Shown piece by piece: positions 24,096-34,566 of a DNA stretch of 64,000 nt (its first letter is position 1; each line of letters starts with the position of its first letter). A program made the position numbers and the translations under genes. Below the pieces are notes generated by a model. It saw only the letters and a program-made list of their open reading frames with translations, was not told the DNA's origin and searched no databases. The stretch is from Planococcus maritimus (GTDB lineage Bacteria; Bacillota; Bacilli; Bacillales_A; Planococcaceae): NCBI RefSeq assembly GCF_001687625.2, contig NZ_CP016538.2, forward strand, positions 2,696,501-2,760,500, given 5' to 3'.

Positions 24096-24851
24096 TTAAA
24101 ATGACAATACAATGGCGATGCCAGCCCCGATAGCGAATGCTGTCAGAAACGCTTCCGCCCCCATCGATAAGCCAGATACAAAATGGCCAGCCATCATGTC
24201 GCGCACTGCATTGGTGATCAGCAATCCTGGAACAAGCGGCATGACCGAACCGATGATGATGGTATCGGGGTCATTTCCGAATCCGCTATGGACTACTAGT
24301 ACTGCCAAGGTACCTATGGCGACGGCTCCTATAAATTCCGCAAAAAATTTGACCCTTGTTTTTATGAGTACCATTTCCACAATATAAAAGCCGATTCCCC
24401 CGATCACGAAAGCGAACGGAATGTCTGCCCAGCCACCGCCCATCAAGATCAAGAAACAGGCACTGGCAACTGCTGCTGCGAGAATTTGCAGCCATAATGG
24501 AAACAAGTAATGGTTTTTCTCGATTTCTGTCATTTCTTCATACGCCTGTTGCAAAGTCAATTGGCCAGCAACAAGGCGCCTCGAAACGGCATTGACGCGT
24601 GCTACCCGTTCAAGGTCGGTGCGGCGTCCGTGTATGCGCACAAAGCGCGTCGGCAAATCATTGCTCGGGGAAAACATGATGCCCGCTGGAGTCACAAAGC
24701 AATGGGAATCCATCATGTTTTGCGAAACCGCCATCCGGATCATCGTGTCTTCCACCCGGTAGGTTTCTGCGCCGCTTTCCATCATGACTTTTCCAGCCAA
24801 GAGAAAACAATCCAGCGCAAGTTCTCTTCTGACTTCCGATATTTCGGTCAT
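24096..24851 (-). CDS. Threonine/serine exporter subunit, ThrE N-terminal-type (YjjP-like, DUF1212)
   Basis: A 251-residue protein with a soluble N-terminal region of ~110 residues (AGKVMMESGAETYRVEDTM and FVTPAGIMFS are the DUF1212 landmarks) and about five membrane helices. The helices include GSVMPLVPGLLITNAVRD, which mirrors the VPG motif of its partner. The ATG at 24851 follows GGGGGGAG; an ATG further upstream has no such site. It is the first gene of a two-gene operon with the YjjB-like subunit. Confidence 0.87.
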   Translation of the reverse strand: MTEISEVRRELALDCFLLAGKVMMESGAETYRVEDTMIRMAVSQNMMDSHCFVTPAGIMFSPSNDLPTRFVRIHGRRTDLERVARVNAVSRRLVAGQLTLQQAYEEMTEIEKNHYLFPLWLQILAAAVASACFLILMGGGWADIPFAFVIGGIGFYIVEMVLIKTRVKFFAEFIGAVAIGTLAVLVVHSGFGNDPDTIIIGSVMPLVPGLLITNAVRDMMAGHFVSGLSMGAEAFLTAFAIGAGIAIVLSF

Positions 24852-24904
24852 CTGGTCTCCCCCCTTTTTCTTCTGTACCATCATACCGCAGAGAGGGCAA
24901 AATG

Positions 24905-24930
24905 AAAACGCTCCGGTTACCGGAGCGTTT
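24905..24930 (-). terminator. Terminator of the Zn-alcohol dehydrogenase gene
   Basis: AAAACGCTCCGG (24905-24916) and CCGGAGCGTTT (24920-24930) flank a 3-base loop. On the minus strand the stem is followed by TTCATTTTG. Confidence 0.8.
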
Positions 24931-24941
24931 GGTCGGTATCT

Positions 24942-26081
24942 TTATGGCTTCAAAATGACCTTGGTGCATTCGTCTTCGTGGTCATTGAAAATTTGGTATG
25001 CTTCACTTGCCTGTTCGAGCGGCACGATATGAGAGATGATCTCGCGCGGATCGAATTCGCCTTTTTCAATTTTGTCGAGGAGCATTGGCATCAAGTGTAC
25101 GACTGGCGCTTGACCCATCTTCAGCGTTACATTGCGCTCGAATAGATTGCCGAGCGGGAATTGGTTATAGGTCAATCCGTAGACGCCGGTCAATTGGATG
25201 GTGCCAAATTTACTGACGGCATCTTTCGCGATATCGATGGCACTCAAGGTTCCGCCTTGCAGCATCAATTTTTGCTGAACCGCTTCAGCAGTCGATTTTT
25301 TCCCATCCATCCCAACACAATCAATAACGACTCGGGCTCCGCCTTTCGTCAATTCATGGATCAATGCCCCGGTATTGTCATGTTGGCTAAAGTCGACAAT
25401 TTCCACATTGTTCATTTTTTTCGCTTTTTCCATCCGGTACGGCAATTCATCCACTGCAATAACCCGCGCCGCGCCTTTCATCCAGGCAAACTTTTGGGCC
25501 ATGAGCCCAATTGGCCCGCAACCGAGTACGACGACTGTGTCGCCTTCTTTGACGCCAGCGTGTTCAACGCTCCACCAGGCGGTCGGCAATACATCTGACA
25601 GAAACAAAACTTGTTCGTCTTCGAGTTCTGAAGACTCCGGGATCACGAGTGGCATAAAATTGGCGTACGGTACGCGCAAATATTCCGCTTGCCCGCCCGA
25701 ATAGTCGCCATAGCGTTCCGTCAAACCGAAATAGGCTCCCGTATCAAAATGGGGATTGCCGTTTGAATTGTCGCATTGGCTTTCCATTTCATGTGAGCAA
25801 TAGAAGCAGTGGCCGCAACTGATATTAAAAGGTAGAACAATACGGTCGCCTTTTTTTACTTTGGTAACATCTGGCCCCGCCTCTTCAACAATCCCCATCG
25901 GTTCGTGGCCAATGACGGTGTTTTTGGTAGTCGGCAAGGCTCCTTGGTAAATGTGCAGGTCTGTGCCGCAAATGGCGGTAGATGTTATTTTGACAATAAT
26001 GTCATCGCGCTTTTGGAGCTCCGGGTCTTTGACTTCTTTGACTTGCATATCCTTCGTCCCTTGGAATGTTACGGCCTTCAT
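24942..26081 (-). CDS. Zinc-dependent alcohol dehydrogenase (MDR family, AdhB/formaldehyde-dehydrogenase-like)
   Basis: Cytosolic NAD(P)-dependent, zinc-containing dehydrogenase of 379 residues. The catalytic zinc site is given by ICGTDLHIYQG (Cys about 38) and GHEPMGIVEE (His about 60). The structural zinc site is the Cys cluster GHCFYCSHEMESQC with the preceding Cys. The nucleotide fold has VVVLGCGPIGLMA. The sequence is close to the glutathione-independent formaldehyde-dehydrogenase branch, so aldehyde or secondary-alcohol substrates are possible. ATAGGAGGG precedes the ATG. It is flanked by terminators and is monocistronic. Confidence 0.88.
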   Translation of the reverse strand: MKAVTFQGTKDMQVKEVKDPELQKRDDIIVKITSTAICGTDLHIYQGALPTTKNTVIGHEPMGIVEEAGPDVTKVKKGDRIVLPFNISCGHCFYCSHEMESQCDNSNGNPHFDTGAYFGLTERYGDYSGGQAEYLRVPYANFMPLVIPESSELEDEQVLFLSDVLPTAWWSVEHAGVKEGDTVVVLGCGPIGLMAQKFAWMKGAARVIAVDELPYRMEKAKKMNNVEIVDFSQHDNTGALIHELTKGGARVVIDCVGMDGKKSTAEAVQQKLMLQGGTLSAIDIAKDAVSKFGTIQLTGVYGLTYNQFPLGNLFERNVTLKMGQAPVVHLMPMLLDKIEKGEFDPREIISHIVPLEQASEAYQIFNDHEDECTKVILKP

Positions 26082-26177
26082 GTTTTTCCCTCCTATTTCG
26101 ATTTCAGAATATTTTTGTTATTCCCGTTTTCTGTCAATACAAACTTTGTTTTTCTTCTTTCAATTATTTGGCGCAAA

Positions 26178-26212
26178 GAAAAAGCGGACCCCCAAAGGAG
26201 ATCCGCTTTCAT
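26178..26212 (-). terminator. Terminator of the beta-propeller gene
   Basis: AAAGCGGA (26181-26188) and TCCGCTTT (26202-26209) enclose a 13-base loop; the minus strand continues TTTCTTTG. Confidence 0.75.
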
Positions 26213-26220
26213 TTGTATGC

Positions 26221-28362
26221 TTATCGTAAAGGCAAGGTATCAAGTGGTTCAAAATCCGATAAGCGATAGCTCTTGACTTCACTATTCGCTACTGTGTATA
26301 ACGCGTCTTTTGCGTAGGCCATGCGCTGGACCGAAGTATTCCAATCTTCATAAGGCTGATCGGATGCTTGCGTCAAATCAGCTGATAGCTCGATCCCTTC
26401 TGCTGTGATCGAATACACCAAAGCCCCTTCTGCCTCGAATTCGATATATTCCATTCCATCTCCTTGATAGATCGATATTGGAAAACCGAATAAGCTCTGC
26501 TGCTCATGACGGAATAACGCTTTGTGGTCGTATTGCAAGGCAGAATAAGTGCCTGGCCCGCCGATGATTTCCGTATCGGTTTCCTTCGGGTTGCTCATAT
26601 CGCTGACATCAAATAGTGAAAGCTTCATCCCGCCGGTCACTATGCGCGGCTCGCCGCCACCTTTGACAGGTTCAATTTTCGTTTCATAGCCGAAGCCGAT
26701 CAAATGAGTTTCATCGAGTGGATGCAAGTAGTTGGAAAATCCAGGTATCTTCAATTCCCCCAACACTTGTGGCGCGGACGGGTTCGACACATCGATGGCA
26801 AACAAGGGATCGGTTTCCCGGAACGTCACCATATACGCTTTCTTGCCCATAAATCGAACCGAATAGATGCGTTCACTCGGGGCTAAGTTTTCTACAGAAC
26901 CGACTTGCTCCAATTGTTCATTCAAAATGAATAAATGGTTTTTCGGTTGTGAAGCCGGCTGCCATGCGACTCCTTCGGTCGTCGCCAGACGGAAATGCCC
27001 TTCGAATTCATCCATCGAAAATTGATTCAAAAGCGTTCCTTGCACTCGAGCTGACGCGATAAATTCTACAGAGACACCATCCAAGCCGAATTTAAAGATT
27101 TCCGTATCCGCTTGTTGCGGCACCCAAAGCGAAGTATTTCCGAACTCCCCTTCAGCCGTCTCGTAAGCCGATGCTGTCAAATAGAGATGCTGTTCGTTCA
27201 TATACAATTGTTCATTGCCGCCTAAAAAACCTTTTGTCGAGAGCTCATTTGTTGCCGGCGCCTCGAGGTTAAGGGAGTTGATGACACTATAACTTCCTTC
27301 CATCGTTCCCGGCAGGATGGTCAAGTCTTCATAAGGCAAAGGTTCGAACTCCCCGCCTTGCTTCGAATCGAAGAAATTTGGCCGCAACTCAATATCGGGA
27401 CGATCTTCCAAAATCCAATAATTCGGGAATACATTGCTGACATAATGAAGAATGCCGTTTGTTAAGCGTGCATTATTGAAGGAACCTTCATTGCCAAATT
27501 CGCGGACGAGTTTTGGGTTATCGGGCGAGCTTACGTCATAAAGAGAGACAACGGTGATGCCTGAATAGGGCATGAAACTCTCCATTTCCGCTTCATCGTC
27601 TGTTTCCATAAGCGAAAAGCGGCTTGAAATGACGGCAAGTGTATCATTTGATAAAAACAATTTTTCCGGATATGTTTCCTTATCAAACTTCACTATTGCT
27701 GCGAGCTCCATGTTTTTCGGATCGCGAATATCGGAAATCGTCACACGCGATTCGCTGACAGAATACAAATAATCTCCATCGGTTTGCACGATATCCCCTT
27801 CATCAATACCTTCCACCTGATTATTGGTAGATGAGTGTTCGTTGCTGCCCCCGATCCCTCCTGCATCACTAGAAGCGCTGTCTTCTGCTTCCTCTACCCC
27901 TTCACCAAATCCCCGATAGAAAGGATTGTCTTTTTGAAGCTTTAACAACCGCGTGAAATACGTACGCAGCTCGTCTTCTCCAGCCAGGTTCTGGACTTCA
28001 TCTTGTATCGTGAACTCGAGTTGATTTATCGAAAGGCTTTTCAGAAAACTGTTCGACAAGGCAGCTTTGGTGACATGAAGTTTATAGTTTCCGCTAGTAA
28101 TGTCAGGGACTTCGAGTGTCCTCCCCCCATTGGCCAATTGCATATCGAGTTGAAGTTTTTTTCCAGTCGCATCCGTAAGATAGACCGCTCCTTTTTCGAT
28201 CGCGTCGGTATCCAGCGGCGTTGAGAAATTTGCCCGCCAACCCGATTCTGAAAGGGCAGTGGATGAACCGCTGATTGCCACATTTTCTGTTAATAAGACA
28301 AACGCTGCGCCCGAAAATACCAAGAGAATCACCGCTAGCCACCACGCTCTGCTCCATTTCAT
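26221..28362 (-). CDS. Secreted, membrane-anchored beta-propeller protein
   Basis: Extracytoplasmic protein of 713 residues. An N-terminal membrane anchor (WWLAVILLVFSGAAFVLL) is followed by a Big_5-like immunoglobulin fold (about 35-125, with GWRANFSTPLDTDAI). The large remainder is a beta-propeller of the type seen in secreted 'beta-propeller domain' proteins, with recurring blades such as DGDYLYSVSESRVTISDIRDP, HLYLTASAYE and LSLFDVSDMSNP. The linker at about 165-190 is low complexity (Ser/Gly/Glu). The ATG at 28362 has AAAGG upstream. It is likely a surface binding or scaffold protein; the ligand is unknown. Confidence 0.85.
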   Translation of the reverse strand: MKWSRAWWLAVILLVFSGAAFVLLTENVAISGSSTALSESGWRANFSTPLDTDAIEKGAVYLTDATGKKLQLDMQLANGGRTLEVPDITSGNYKLHVTKAALSNSFLKSLSINQLEFTIQDEVQNLAGEDELRTYFTRLLKLQKDNPFYRGFGEGVEEAEDSASSDAGGIGGSNEHSSTNNQVEGIDEGDIVQTDGDYLYSVSESRVTISDIRDPKNMELAAIVKFDKETYPEKLFLSNDTLAVISSRFSLMETDDEAEMESFMPYSGITVVSLYDVSSPDNPKLVREFGNEGSFNNARLTNGILHYVSNVFPNYWILEDRPDIELRPNFFDSKQGGEFEPLPYEDLTILPGTMEGSYSVINSLNLEAPATNELSTKGFLGGNEQLYMNEQHLYLTASAYETAEGEFGNTSLWVPQQADTEIFKFGLDGVSVEFIASARVQGTLLNQFSMDEFEGHFRLATTEGVAWQPASQPKNHLFILNEQLEQVGSVENLAPSERIYSVRFMGKKAYMVTFRETDPLFAIDVSNPSAPQVLGELKIPGFSNYLHPLDETHLIGFGYETKIEPVKGGGEPRIVTGGMKLSLFDVSDMSNPKETDTEIIGGPGTYSALQYDHKALFRHEQQSLFGFPISIYQGDGMEYIEFEAEGALVYSITAEGIELSADLTQASDQPYEDWNTSVQRMAYAKDALYTVANSEVKSYRLSDFEPLDTLPLR

Positions 28363-28432
28363 GAAAATCACGACCTTTCCCGTGCATTTATCCATTAGAC
28401 TTTTAATGGCACGAAAAAGTTACAGTCTGTGC

Positions 28433-29611
28433 TCAGTCATTCGCATGAATTTCGCTGAAAATCTCCCGGAAGCGTTCAAATGGTGCAGTTGTATTGCCTC
28501 CGCCTTGTGCAAGCGCAGGAGTTCCGCCTCCCTTGCCATCTGTTTCAGCAAGCAGACGCTTCAAAGTCTCTCTCATATCGGCCTCAGATTCCTCACCGCG
28601 GCCACAGACAAAGCGAATGCTGTCTGCTTTTTGCGCCGCAAACAATGCGCAAGTCGATGGATATTGTTGTGTCACCAACCTCGCCAATTGCTGCAGTTCC
28701 TTAACAGGGCGGTCAGTAAAGTTCTGGATGATGACGCCTTTTTCTGGAGACATGGCTTTTGATTCAAATAGCAATAATTGCTTTTTCAACTCCACAAGTT
28801 CTTTGTCAGCTGCGCTTTTTTCGGCCAATAAATTATCGGTGGCTTGGGTTAATTCTGCAAGTGGCGCATTCAGTTTTCCGATCAGCGCATCGCTGACATC
28901 GCTTAATTTCCCAAAATGCTCCAGCGCACGCTCCCCGCATAGAAAATAAAGACGCGTGCCGCCTTTTGCTTTTTCCGTCCCCAGAATCTTCAGCATCCCA
29001 ATGCCTGCCGTATTATCCGGATGCGTACCGCCACAGGCATTCAAATCGATGCCTTCCATGTCCACTAAGCGGATTTCTCCACTGACAGCAGGCGGCTTAC
29101 GTAAGCGCAATTGCTCCAGCTGCTGTTCGTCCACAAAACGCGTATGGATTTGCAAATGGCGCTGGATAATCCGGTTGGCTTCCAGTTCCACGTGCCGCAA
29201 AGTTTCCTGGTCGATCGAGGCTTGATGCAAGTCAATCGATACCCGCTCCTGCCCCAAATGGAAGCTGATTGTTTTGTAGCCGTGGTGATCTTCCAATAAT
29301 GCGCTTAAAAGATGCTGGCCGGCATGCTGCTGCATATGGTCCCATCTTCTCTGCCAATCCAGCACTGCCACGTATTTGCCTGGTTCTAGCTGCCGGTCTA
29401 GATAATGGCGGATTTCCCCTTCAATGGTTTGGACATCCGTCACATCCGCCGCGCCAATCAAGCCACGGTCTGCAGGCTGCCCTCCACCTTCTGGATAAAA
29501 GCAAGTCTGGTCCAGAATGACATATGGCCCGTGTTCATCAGCTGATGATTCGTTCACTTGAACTGTTGTTTCCATCAAATAAGGATCTTCGTAATACAAT
29601 TTTTTCGTCAT
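28433..29611 (-). CDS. Alanyl-tRNA editing protein (AlaX, long form with DHHA1)
   Basis: Trans-editing hydrolase (392 residues) that removes wrongly attached amino acids, mainly Ser or Gly, from tRNA-Ala. The zinc site of the editing domain is complete: HAGQH (His 96 and 100) and CGGTH (Cys 193, His 197). The C-terminal part (about 230-392) is a DHHA1-type domain after a coiled coil, ending with GGGTPALAQGGG, as in alanyl-tRNA synthetase. The ATG at 29611 has AAAGGAGTG upstream. The aminoacylation domain is absent, so this is a free-standing editing factor, not alaS. Confidence 0.9.
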   Translation of the reverse strand: MTKKLYYEDPYLMETTVQVNESSADEHGPYVILDQTCFYPEGGGQPADRGLIGAADVTDVQTIEGEIRHYLDRQLEPGKYVAVLDWQRRWDHMQQHAGQHLLSALLEDHHGYKTISFHLGQERVSIDLHQASIDQETLRHVELEANRIIQRHLQIHTRFVDEQQLEQLRLRKPPAVSGEIRLVDMEGIDLNACGGTHPDNTAGIGMLKILGTEKAKGGTRLYFLCGERALEHFGKLSDVSDALIGKLNAPLAELTQATDNLLAEKSAADKELVELKKQLLLFESKAMSPEKGVIIQNFTDRPVKELQQLARLVTQQYPSTCALFAAQKADSIRFVCGRGEESEADMRETLKRLLAETDGKGGGTPALAQGGGNTTAPFERFREIFSEIHAND

Positions 29612-29705
29612 AAGAGCACTCCTTTTCACGGAATTCCGCTGATGCGTTTACTTGCCCTCCATAAGTGGAATGGTTGAGTAATGAGAAAGAATGGAGGACT
29701 TACGC

Positions 29706-30617
29706 ATGGCCGGATTCACGCATTCCGTATTATTGTATAATGCCAAGGCAGGTGCGTCCACGTTAGATGCGGTGATGGGACAGGCAGTGCCGCATCTCGC
29801 CGCATCGTCTAAAACATTAGAGCTGATCAAGACGGATTCCCCTGAAGAGATGGAATCCGCCTGTCGTTCTGCCGCTGAACGTGCCGATGCCCTTTTCGTT
29901 GCGGGCGGCGACGGCACGGTTCACTTGGCAGCACGGGTACTCAGTTCGATCGACAACCCGCCGCCACTTGGCATCTTGCCGAGTGGTACGTGCAACGACT
30001 TTGCCCGCACGATGAATATCCCTTTATATTTGGATGAAGCAGCGAGCAAGTTAAGCCAAGGCCAGCTGCAGGAAGTTGATACCGCAACTATCAACGACGG
30101 CACCTTCCTGAACTTTGCCGGCATTGGTTTGATTACTGACGCTTCTGTTAATATCGACCCACATTTAAAAGAACGCTATGGCAAACTCAGCTATTTCATG
30201 AGCGCAATGCAAACGATGAGACAGTCAGAGCCGTTTAATGTGTCGTTAACGATCGATGGCCAGTCTTACGAAGAAGAAGCCGTCTTGGTTCTGGCCATGA
30301 ACGGTAAATCCATCGGCACCCATCTGTTCCCGATGCAAAATATTGATCCGGCTGATGGCTTATTGGATGTGTTCATCATTCAAAGTTCGTCGTTTGCCGC
30401 AATACGCGAGTGGTTTTCTTTATCCAAACCGCATCTCACGGCAGAAGACCTTGAGCACATCATCCACCTGCAAGGGCGCGATATCGACATCCGCACAAAT
30501 GCGCCGATGGATATCGATACAGACGGGGAAATCTATATGCAGACGCCGGCTTCGATTCGCGTCCAGCCCGGTAAGCTCAATTTGCTCGTGCCAAAGGAAG
30601 AAGATATTTTCACATAA
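29706..30617 (+). CDS. Diacylglycerol kinase-family lipid kinase
   Basis: Soluble lipid kinase of the DAGK catalytic family (303 residues), resembling YtlR/DgkB. The ATP site GGDGTVHLAARVL is at about residue 60 and the conserved GILPSGTCNDFARTMNIP at about 90; the C-terminal beta-sandwich includes DPADGLLDVFII and ends with the usual TDGEIYMQTP and SIRVQPGKLNLLVP. DgkB phosphorylates diacylglycerol at the membrane to recycle it into phospholipids; that role is inferred. The ATG at 29706 has GGAGG 7 bases upstream. A bidirectional terminator follows. Confidence 0.88.
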   Translation: MAGFTHSVLLYNAKAGASTLDAVMGQAVPHLAASSKTLELIKTDSPEEMESACRSAAERADALFVAGGDGTVHLAARVLSSIDNPPPLGILPSGTCNDFARTMNIPLYLDEAASKLSQGQLQEVDTATINDGTFLNFAGIGLITDASVNIDPHLKERYGKLSYFMSAMQTMRQSEPFNVSLTIDGQSYEEEAVLVLAMNGKSIGTHLFPMQNIDPADGLLDVFIIQSSSFAAIREWFSLSKPHLTAEDLEHIIHLQGRDIDIRTNAPMDIDTDGEIYMQTPASIRVQPGKLNLLVPKEEDIFT

Positions 30618-30651
30618 AAAAAGAACGGGCTCGATGCCCGTTCTTTTTTTA
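30616..30651. terminator. Bidirectional terminator between lipid kinase and lysine operon
   Basis: Seven A plus GAACGGGC pairs with GCCCGTTC plus seven T around TCGAT, so it works in both directions. Confidence 0.92.
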
Positions 30652-30677
30652 TGGTCTCTTTTAAGCAAAAGTCGATT

Positions 30678-31868
30678 TCATTCAAATGGCCAGGCAGGCA
30701 GCATGCGGTTCAATTCCCTATCTTTGCGTTTGCCGAGCACATAGTCCGCTTGCATGATCGTATGGATTTCACGGGTCCCTTCGTAAATGACCGGTGCTTT
30801 GGAGTTGCGCAAATAACGGGCAACCGGATAGTCATCGGAATAGCCATAGGCGCCGTGGATTTGTATCGCGTCATCTGCCGCTTGGTTGGCAAAATCACAC
30901 GCCTGCCATTTGGCGAGTGAAGTTTCACGTGTGTTGCGCTTGCCGCTGTTCTTCAATTCTCCCGCCCGGTAGACAAGCAAGCGGCTCATCTGATAGCCTG
31001 CTTCCATCCGAGCAAGCATTTGCTGCACCAATTGATGTTCTCCAATCGGCTTCCCGAAAGTTGTGCGTATCTTGCAATAATCGAGACTGGCTTCAAGGCA
31101 GGCCATCATTAATCCGCACGCGCCGGCAGCAACGGTAAAACGGCCGTTGTCGAGTGACGCCATAGCGATTTTAAATCCTTCCCCTTCTTCGCCGAGACGG
31201 TTATCTACCGGAATGCGGACATCTTCCATGAACAACTCGCCCGTATTGCCTGCGCGTATGCCATACTTGCCTTTGATCGCCTTGGAAGAAAAGCCCGCGC
31301 GCTCCCGTTCCACGATAAAAGCGCTAATGCCTTTATGTCCTTGTTGTTTATCGGTATAGGCAAAAATGAGAAAGTGATCTGCTTGATCGCATAAGGAGAT
31401 CCATGTCTTTTGCCCATTTAATACATAGTCATCGCCATCGCGTTTAGCACTTGTCGTAAGGGCCGCGACGTCCGACCCAGCTCCCGGTTCCGTCAATCCG
31501 AACGCGCCGATCTTCTCACCTTTTGCCTGAGGAACCAAAAACTTTTGCTTCTGCTCTTCCGTGCCCCATTGCAGAAGCGACAAAGAATTCAGACCGGTAT
31601 GGACCGAAACCGCTGTACGAAACGTGGTATCACCGCGCTCTAATTCTTCACAGACGATAGCCAGCGAATTATAATCCATTCCGCTTCCGCCGTAAGCTTG
31701 TGGAATGCACACGCCCATTAAGCCAAGATCAGCCAAGCGCTGCCAGATCTCTTGCGGAAAACTCCCGTTTGTATCCCAGTCTTTGATATGAGGCATGATT
31801 TCTTCATCGACAAACTTCCGGACGGTTTTGCGCAGCATCACTTGCTCTTCGCTATATTCAAAATCCAT
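30678..31868 (-). CDS. Acyl-CoA dehydrogenase (glutaryl-CoA dehydrogenase-like)
   Basis: FAD-dependent acyl-CoA dehydrogenase, 396 residues. N-terminal helical domain; middle domain with FGLTEPGAGSDVAAL (FAD binding); C-terminal domain with the catalytic base in IYEGTREIHTIMQADYVLG. The segment TTFRTAVSVHTGL resembles the SxxRSxxSVQ region of glutaryl-CoA dehydrogenases, where an Arg holds the substrate carboxylate, so a dicarboxylic substrate is plausible. It is the last gene of the operon starting with the aldehyde dehydrogenase, 11 bases after the lysine dehydrogenase, with AGGAGGG before the ATG. That context supports a step in lysine/aminoadipate/glutarate breakdown. Confidence 0.88.
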   Translation of the reverse strand: MDFEYSEEQVMLRKTVRKFVDEEIMPHIKDWDTNGSFPQEIWQRLADLGLMGVCIPQAYGGSGMDYNSLAIVCEELERGDTTFRTAVSVHTGLNSLSLLQWGTEEQKQKFLVPQAKGEKIGAFGLTEPGAGSDVAALTTSAKRDGDDYVLNGQKTWISLCDQADHFLIFAYTDKQQGHKGISAFIVERERAGFSSKAIKGKYGIRAGNTGELFMEDVRIPVDNRLGEEGEGFKIAMASLDNGRFTVAAGACGLMMACLEASLDYCKIRTTFGKPIGEHQLVQQMLARMEAGYQMSRLLVYRAGELKNSGKRNTRETSLAKWQACDFANQAADDAIQIHGAYGYSDDYPVARYLRNSKAPVIYEGTREIHTIMQADYVLGKRKDRELNRMLPAWPFE

Positions 31869-31879
31869 GCCGACCCCTC

Positions 31880-33046
31880 CTAGTTCTGATGCGTTGCCCG
31901 TTGAACCGCTTCTTCAATGGTTACGCCGCGCCGCTTCATCTCGGCGATGTATTCTGCTCCCGGCACAACCTGTTCCGGCGGGTACACCCCGCGGTTATCG
32001 ATGCGTCCATCCGCGATCATTTGTGCCACTACAGAAATGCTATAAGCTGTAGCCTGCGCCATCGCGGTGACGCCAGTCGATTCATCTCGGATCGTCACCA
32101 TTTCATACTGATATGTGCATTCCTCCTGCTGTTTCAAACCCGAAACCCTCACGCGCAGCAGTACTGCATCTTTCTCATCTCCAAGCTCCGTAATCGGCTC
32201 GAGCACTTTTAATAGCACTTCACGAAGCGAAACTTCATGTCCGCCCGCTACCACTTTTCCTTCACGGCTCGTCAAACCTAATTCGACAAGCAAGCGGAAT
32301 TTATCAGCATGCCCACTATAGCGAATCGTTTTATATTCCAACGAATCAACATTTCGGAAGGTTTCCGTTAACGTCGATGTGCCGCCTGATGTGTGAAACG
32401 CTTCTAATTCGCCAAAGCCCTCAAATGCGATCGGTTCAATTTCCGATAGCGACGAGACTTGCTTTAATTCGCCACTGCGGATGACGTGAGACGGATCGGT
32501 ATAATGGTCAAAAACGCCTTCGAGTGAAAACACGTGCTTGTACTCAATCGGTGGTTCCGGATGGAGCGGAATGCCACCGACATAAATGCGGATTGATTTG
32601 ACCTCATCCAATTGACTGGCGCCATAGCCCGTTAAAATATTGATCATGCCCGGCGCCACACCAAGGTCGGGGATGATCGTCACGCCTTGTGTTTCCGCTT
32701 GGTCATTCATGGCGAGCACTTTATCTGTTGCGCCGCCGATATGACCGCCGAGATCGACAGAATGAACACCGCATTCGATGGCGATCTCCGCTACTTTTTC
32801 ATTGAATGTATAAAACAGCGCATTGATGACAACATCTGCTTGCGAGATGACTTGTTTCAATTGTTCATCGTGGCTTGCATCCATCTGAGCAATTTCCAGA
32901 CGCGGATCGTTCAATTGTTGCCGGAAAGCTTCTGCCTTTTCAGTCGTCCGGTCCGCCAGTATCACTTTTTCTACATGCTTGTTGCCAAGTAAATCACGCG
33001 CCGCTTGTTTTCCCATCAACCCTGCTCCGAGTACCGCAAATTTCAT
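31880..33046 (-). CDS. L-lysine 6-dehydrogenase (saccharopine dehydrogenase-like fold)
   Basis: NAD(P)-dependent oxidoreductase of 388 residues that by recalled similarity matches the Geobacillus L-lysine 6-dehydrogenase, which oxidises the epsilon-amino group of lysine to allysine/piperideine-6-carboxylate. The Rossmann start is [17 protein letters not shown]. Conserved blocks include [75 protein letters not shown] and [11 protein letters not shown]. The ATG at 33046 has GGCGGAG just upstream. It lies 14 bases after the aldehyde dehydrogenase gene, the expected next enzyme. Saccharopine reductase is an alternative, but the overall match favours the lysine dehydrogenase. Confidence 0.85.
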   Translation of the reverse strand: MKFAVLGAGLMGKQAARDLLGNKHVEKVILADRTTEKAEAFRQQLNDPRLEIAQMDASHDEQLKQVISQADVVINALFYTFNEKVAEIAIECGVHSVDLGGHIGGATDKVLAMNDQAETQGVTIIPDLGVAPGMINILTGYGASQLDEVKSIRIYVGGIPLHPEPPIEYKHVFSLEGVFDHYTDPSHVIRSGELKQVSSLSEIEPIAFEGFGELEAFHTSGGTSTLTETFRNVDSLEYKTIRYSGHADKFRLLVELGLTSREGKVVAGGHEVSLREVLLKVLEPITELGDEKDAVLLRVRVSGLKQQEECTYQYEMVTIRDESTGVTAMAQATAYSISVVAQMIADGRIDNRGVYPPEQVVPGAEYIAEMKRRGVTIEEAVQRATHQN

Positions 33047-33060
33047 CTCCGCCGCCCCCT

Positions 33061-34542
33061 TTATGCTTCGTTGTCGATCTGTGCCCGTTGCAATTTTCCG
33101 CTGAAATCTACATAGATGCTTTTCCATTCCGTAAAGACATCAAGCGCCGCCACGCCTGAATCACGGTGGCCGTTGCCAGTGCCTTTTGTCCCGCCGAACG
33201 GCAAGTGGATTTCGGCTCCTGTTGTTCCGGCATTGATGTAGACAATGCCAGTATCGAGGTCGCGTTGTGCTTTGAACGCCCGGTTGACATCAGCTGTGAA
33301 AATCGAGCTAGATAAGCCGTAAATGACGCCGTTATTTACTTCAATCGCTTCTTCAAAACTTGCCACTTCAATCAAGGAAATGACCGGGCCGAAAATTTCT
33401 TCCTGGGCAATACGCATCTCCGGTGTGACCCCCGCAAACAATGTCGGTGCGTAATAGTTCCCTTTGTCGTAATGGCCGCCTGTTAATATTTCACCGCCCC
33501 TAACGAGTTCTGCGCCTTCTTGTTTGCCAATTTCAATATAGGAATGAATTTTCTTAAGCGCCTTCTTATTGATCACTGGGCCGATTTTGACCGTCTCATC
33601 CATGCCGTCACCAATCGTCAATTTATCCATCTTATCAAGCAGGCGCTGCTGCAAGGACTCTTTCGCATCCTTATGAACGATAACGCGGCTACAAGCTGTA
33701 CAACGCTGTCCAGCCGTGCCGAATGCACTCCACAAAATGCCATCGACCGCAAGATCCAAATCCGCATCGTCCATGACAATAACTGCATTTTTCCCGCCCA
33801 TCTCAAGCGATACTTTCTTCAAATGGCGGCCGCCAAGCTCTGCTACTTTACGCCCGGTATCCGTTGAACCGGTAAATGAGATCACCCGGATATCCCGATG
33901 TTCGATCATTGCTGTCCCGACTTCTGAACCGGAACCAAAAACGATATTCGCGACGCCATCTGGCAAACCCGCTTCTTTGAAAATCTTGGCCATTTCATAA
34001 GCCATCATCGGTGTTTCAGTAGCCGGTTTCCAGATGAAAGTGTTGCCTGCTACAATTGCCGGAAACGACTTCCAAGTAGCGATAGCCACCGGAAAATTCC
34101 AAGGAGTGATCAGCCCAACGACTCCAATCGGCGCGCGCACGCTCATTGCAAATTTATCAGCTAGCTCCGAAGGGGTCGTCTCACCAAATAATCTTCTGCC
34201 TTCCCCTGCCATATAAAAGGCCATATCAATTCCTTCCTGAACTTCGCCGCGCCCTTCTTCGATCACTTTCCCCATCTCTTTTGTCAGCACCGAGGCCAAG
34301 TGTTCTTTACGTTCTTTCATCAAGCGTCCGATTTCATAAAGATAATCCGCGCGTTTCGGCGCAGGCACAAGCGCCCATTTTTTTTGCGCAGCCTTCGCTG
34401 CTTTCACCGCTTCCTCTACGTCAGCAGCAGTTGAACGCTGGACTTCCGCAAGCTCTTCTCCTGTTGCCGGGTTAACGACTGGCACAAAATCAGCGTTATG
34501 CCCTTCCTGAAATCCCCCATTTACAAAATTCGTCAGTTTCAT
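33061..34542 (-). CDS. NAD(P)-dependent aldehyde dehydrogenase, likely allysine/aminoadipate-semialdehyde dehydrogenase
   Basis: Aldehyde dehydrogenase of 493 residues. The NAD site and active centre are complete: [28 protein letters not shown], the base Glu in [11 protein letters not shown] and the nucleophile Cys in [12 protein letters not shown] (about residue 290), with [10 protein letters not shown] near the end. Placed as first gene before lysine 6-dehydrogenase, it should oxidise the semialdehyde made by that enzyme to 2-aminoadipate. The substrate is inferred from context. The ATG at 34542 has AAAGGGG upstream; a longer frame from 34581 would read through the cre site and is rejected. 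Confidence 0.88.
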   Translation of the reverse strand: MKLTNFVNGGFQEGHNADFVPVVNPATGEELAEVQRSTAADVEEAVKAAKAAQKKWALVPAPKRADYLYEIGRLMKERKEHLASVLTKEMGKVIEEGRGEVQEGIDMAFYMAGEGRRLFGETTPSELADKFAMSVRAPIGVVGLITPWNFPVAIATWKSFPAIVAGNTFIWKPATETPMMAYEMAKIFKEAGLPDGVANIVFGSGSEVGTAMIEHRDIRVISFTGSTDTGRKVAELGGRHLKKVSLEMGGKNAVIVMDDADLDLAVDGILWSAFGTAGQRCTACSRVIVHKDAKESLQQRLLDKMDKLTIGDGMDETVKIGPVINKKALKKIHSYIEIGKQEGAELVRGGEILTGGHYDKGNYYAPTLFAGVTPEMRIAQEEIFGPVISLIEVASFEEAIEVNNGVIYGLSSSIFTADVNRAFKAQRDLDTGIVYINAGTTGAEIHLPFGGTKGTGNGHRDSGVAALDVFTEWKSIYVDFSGKLQRAQIDNEA

Positions 34543-34566
34543 CGAATTACCCCTTTCCACAGTAAA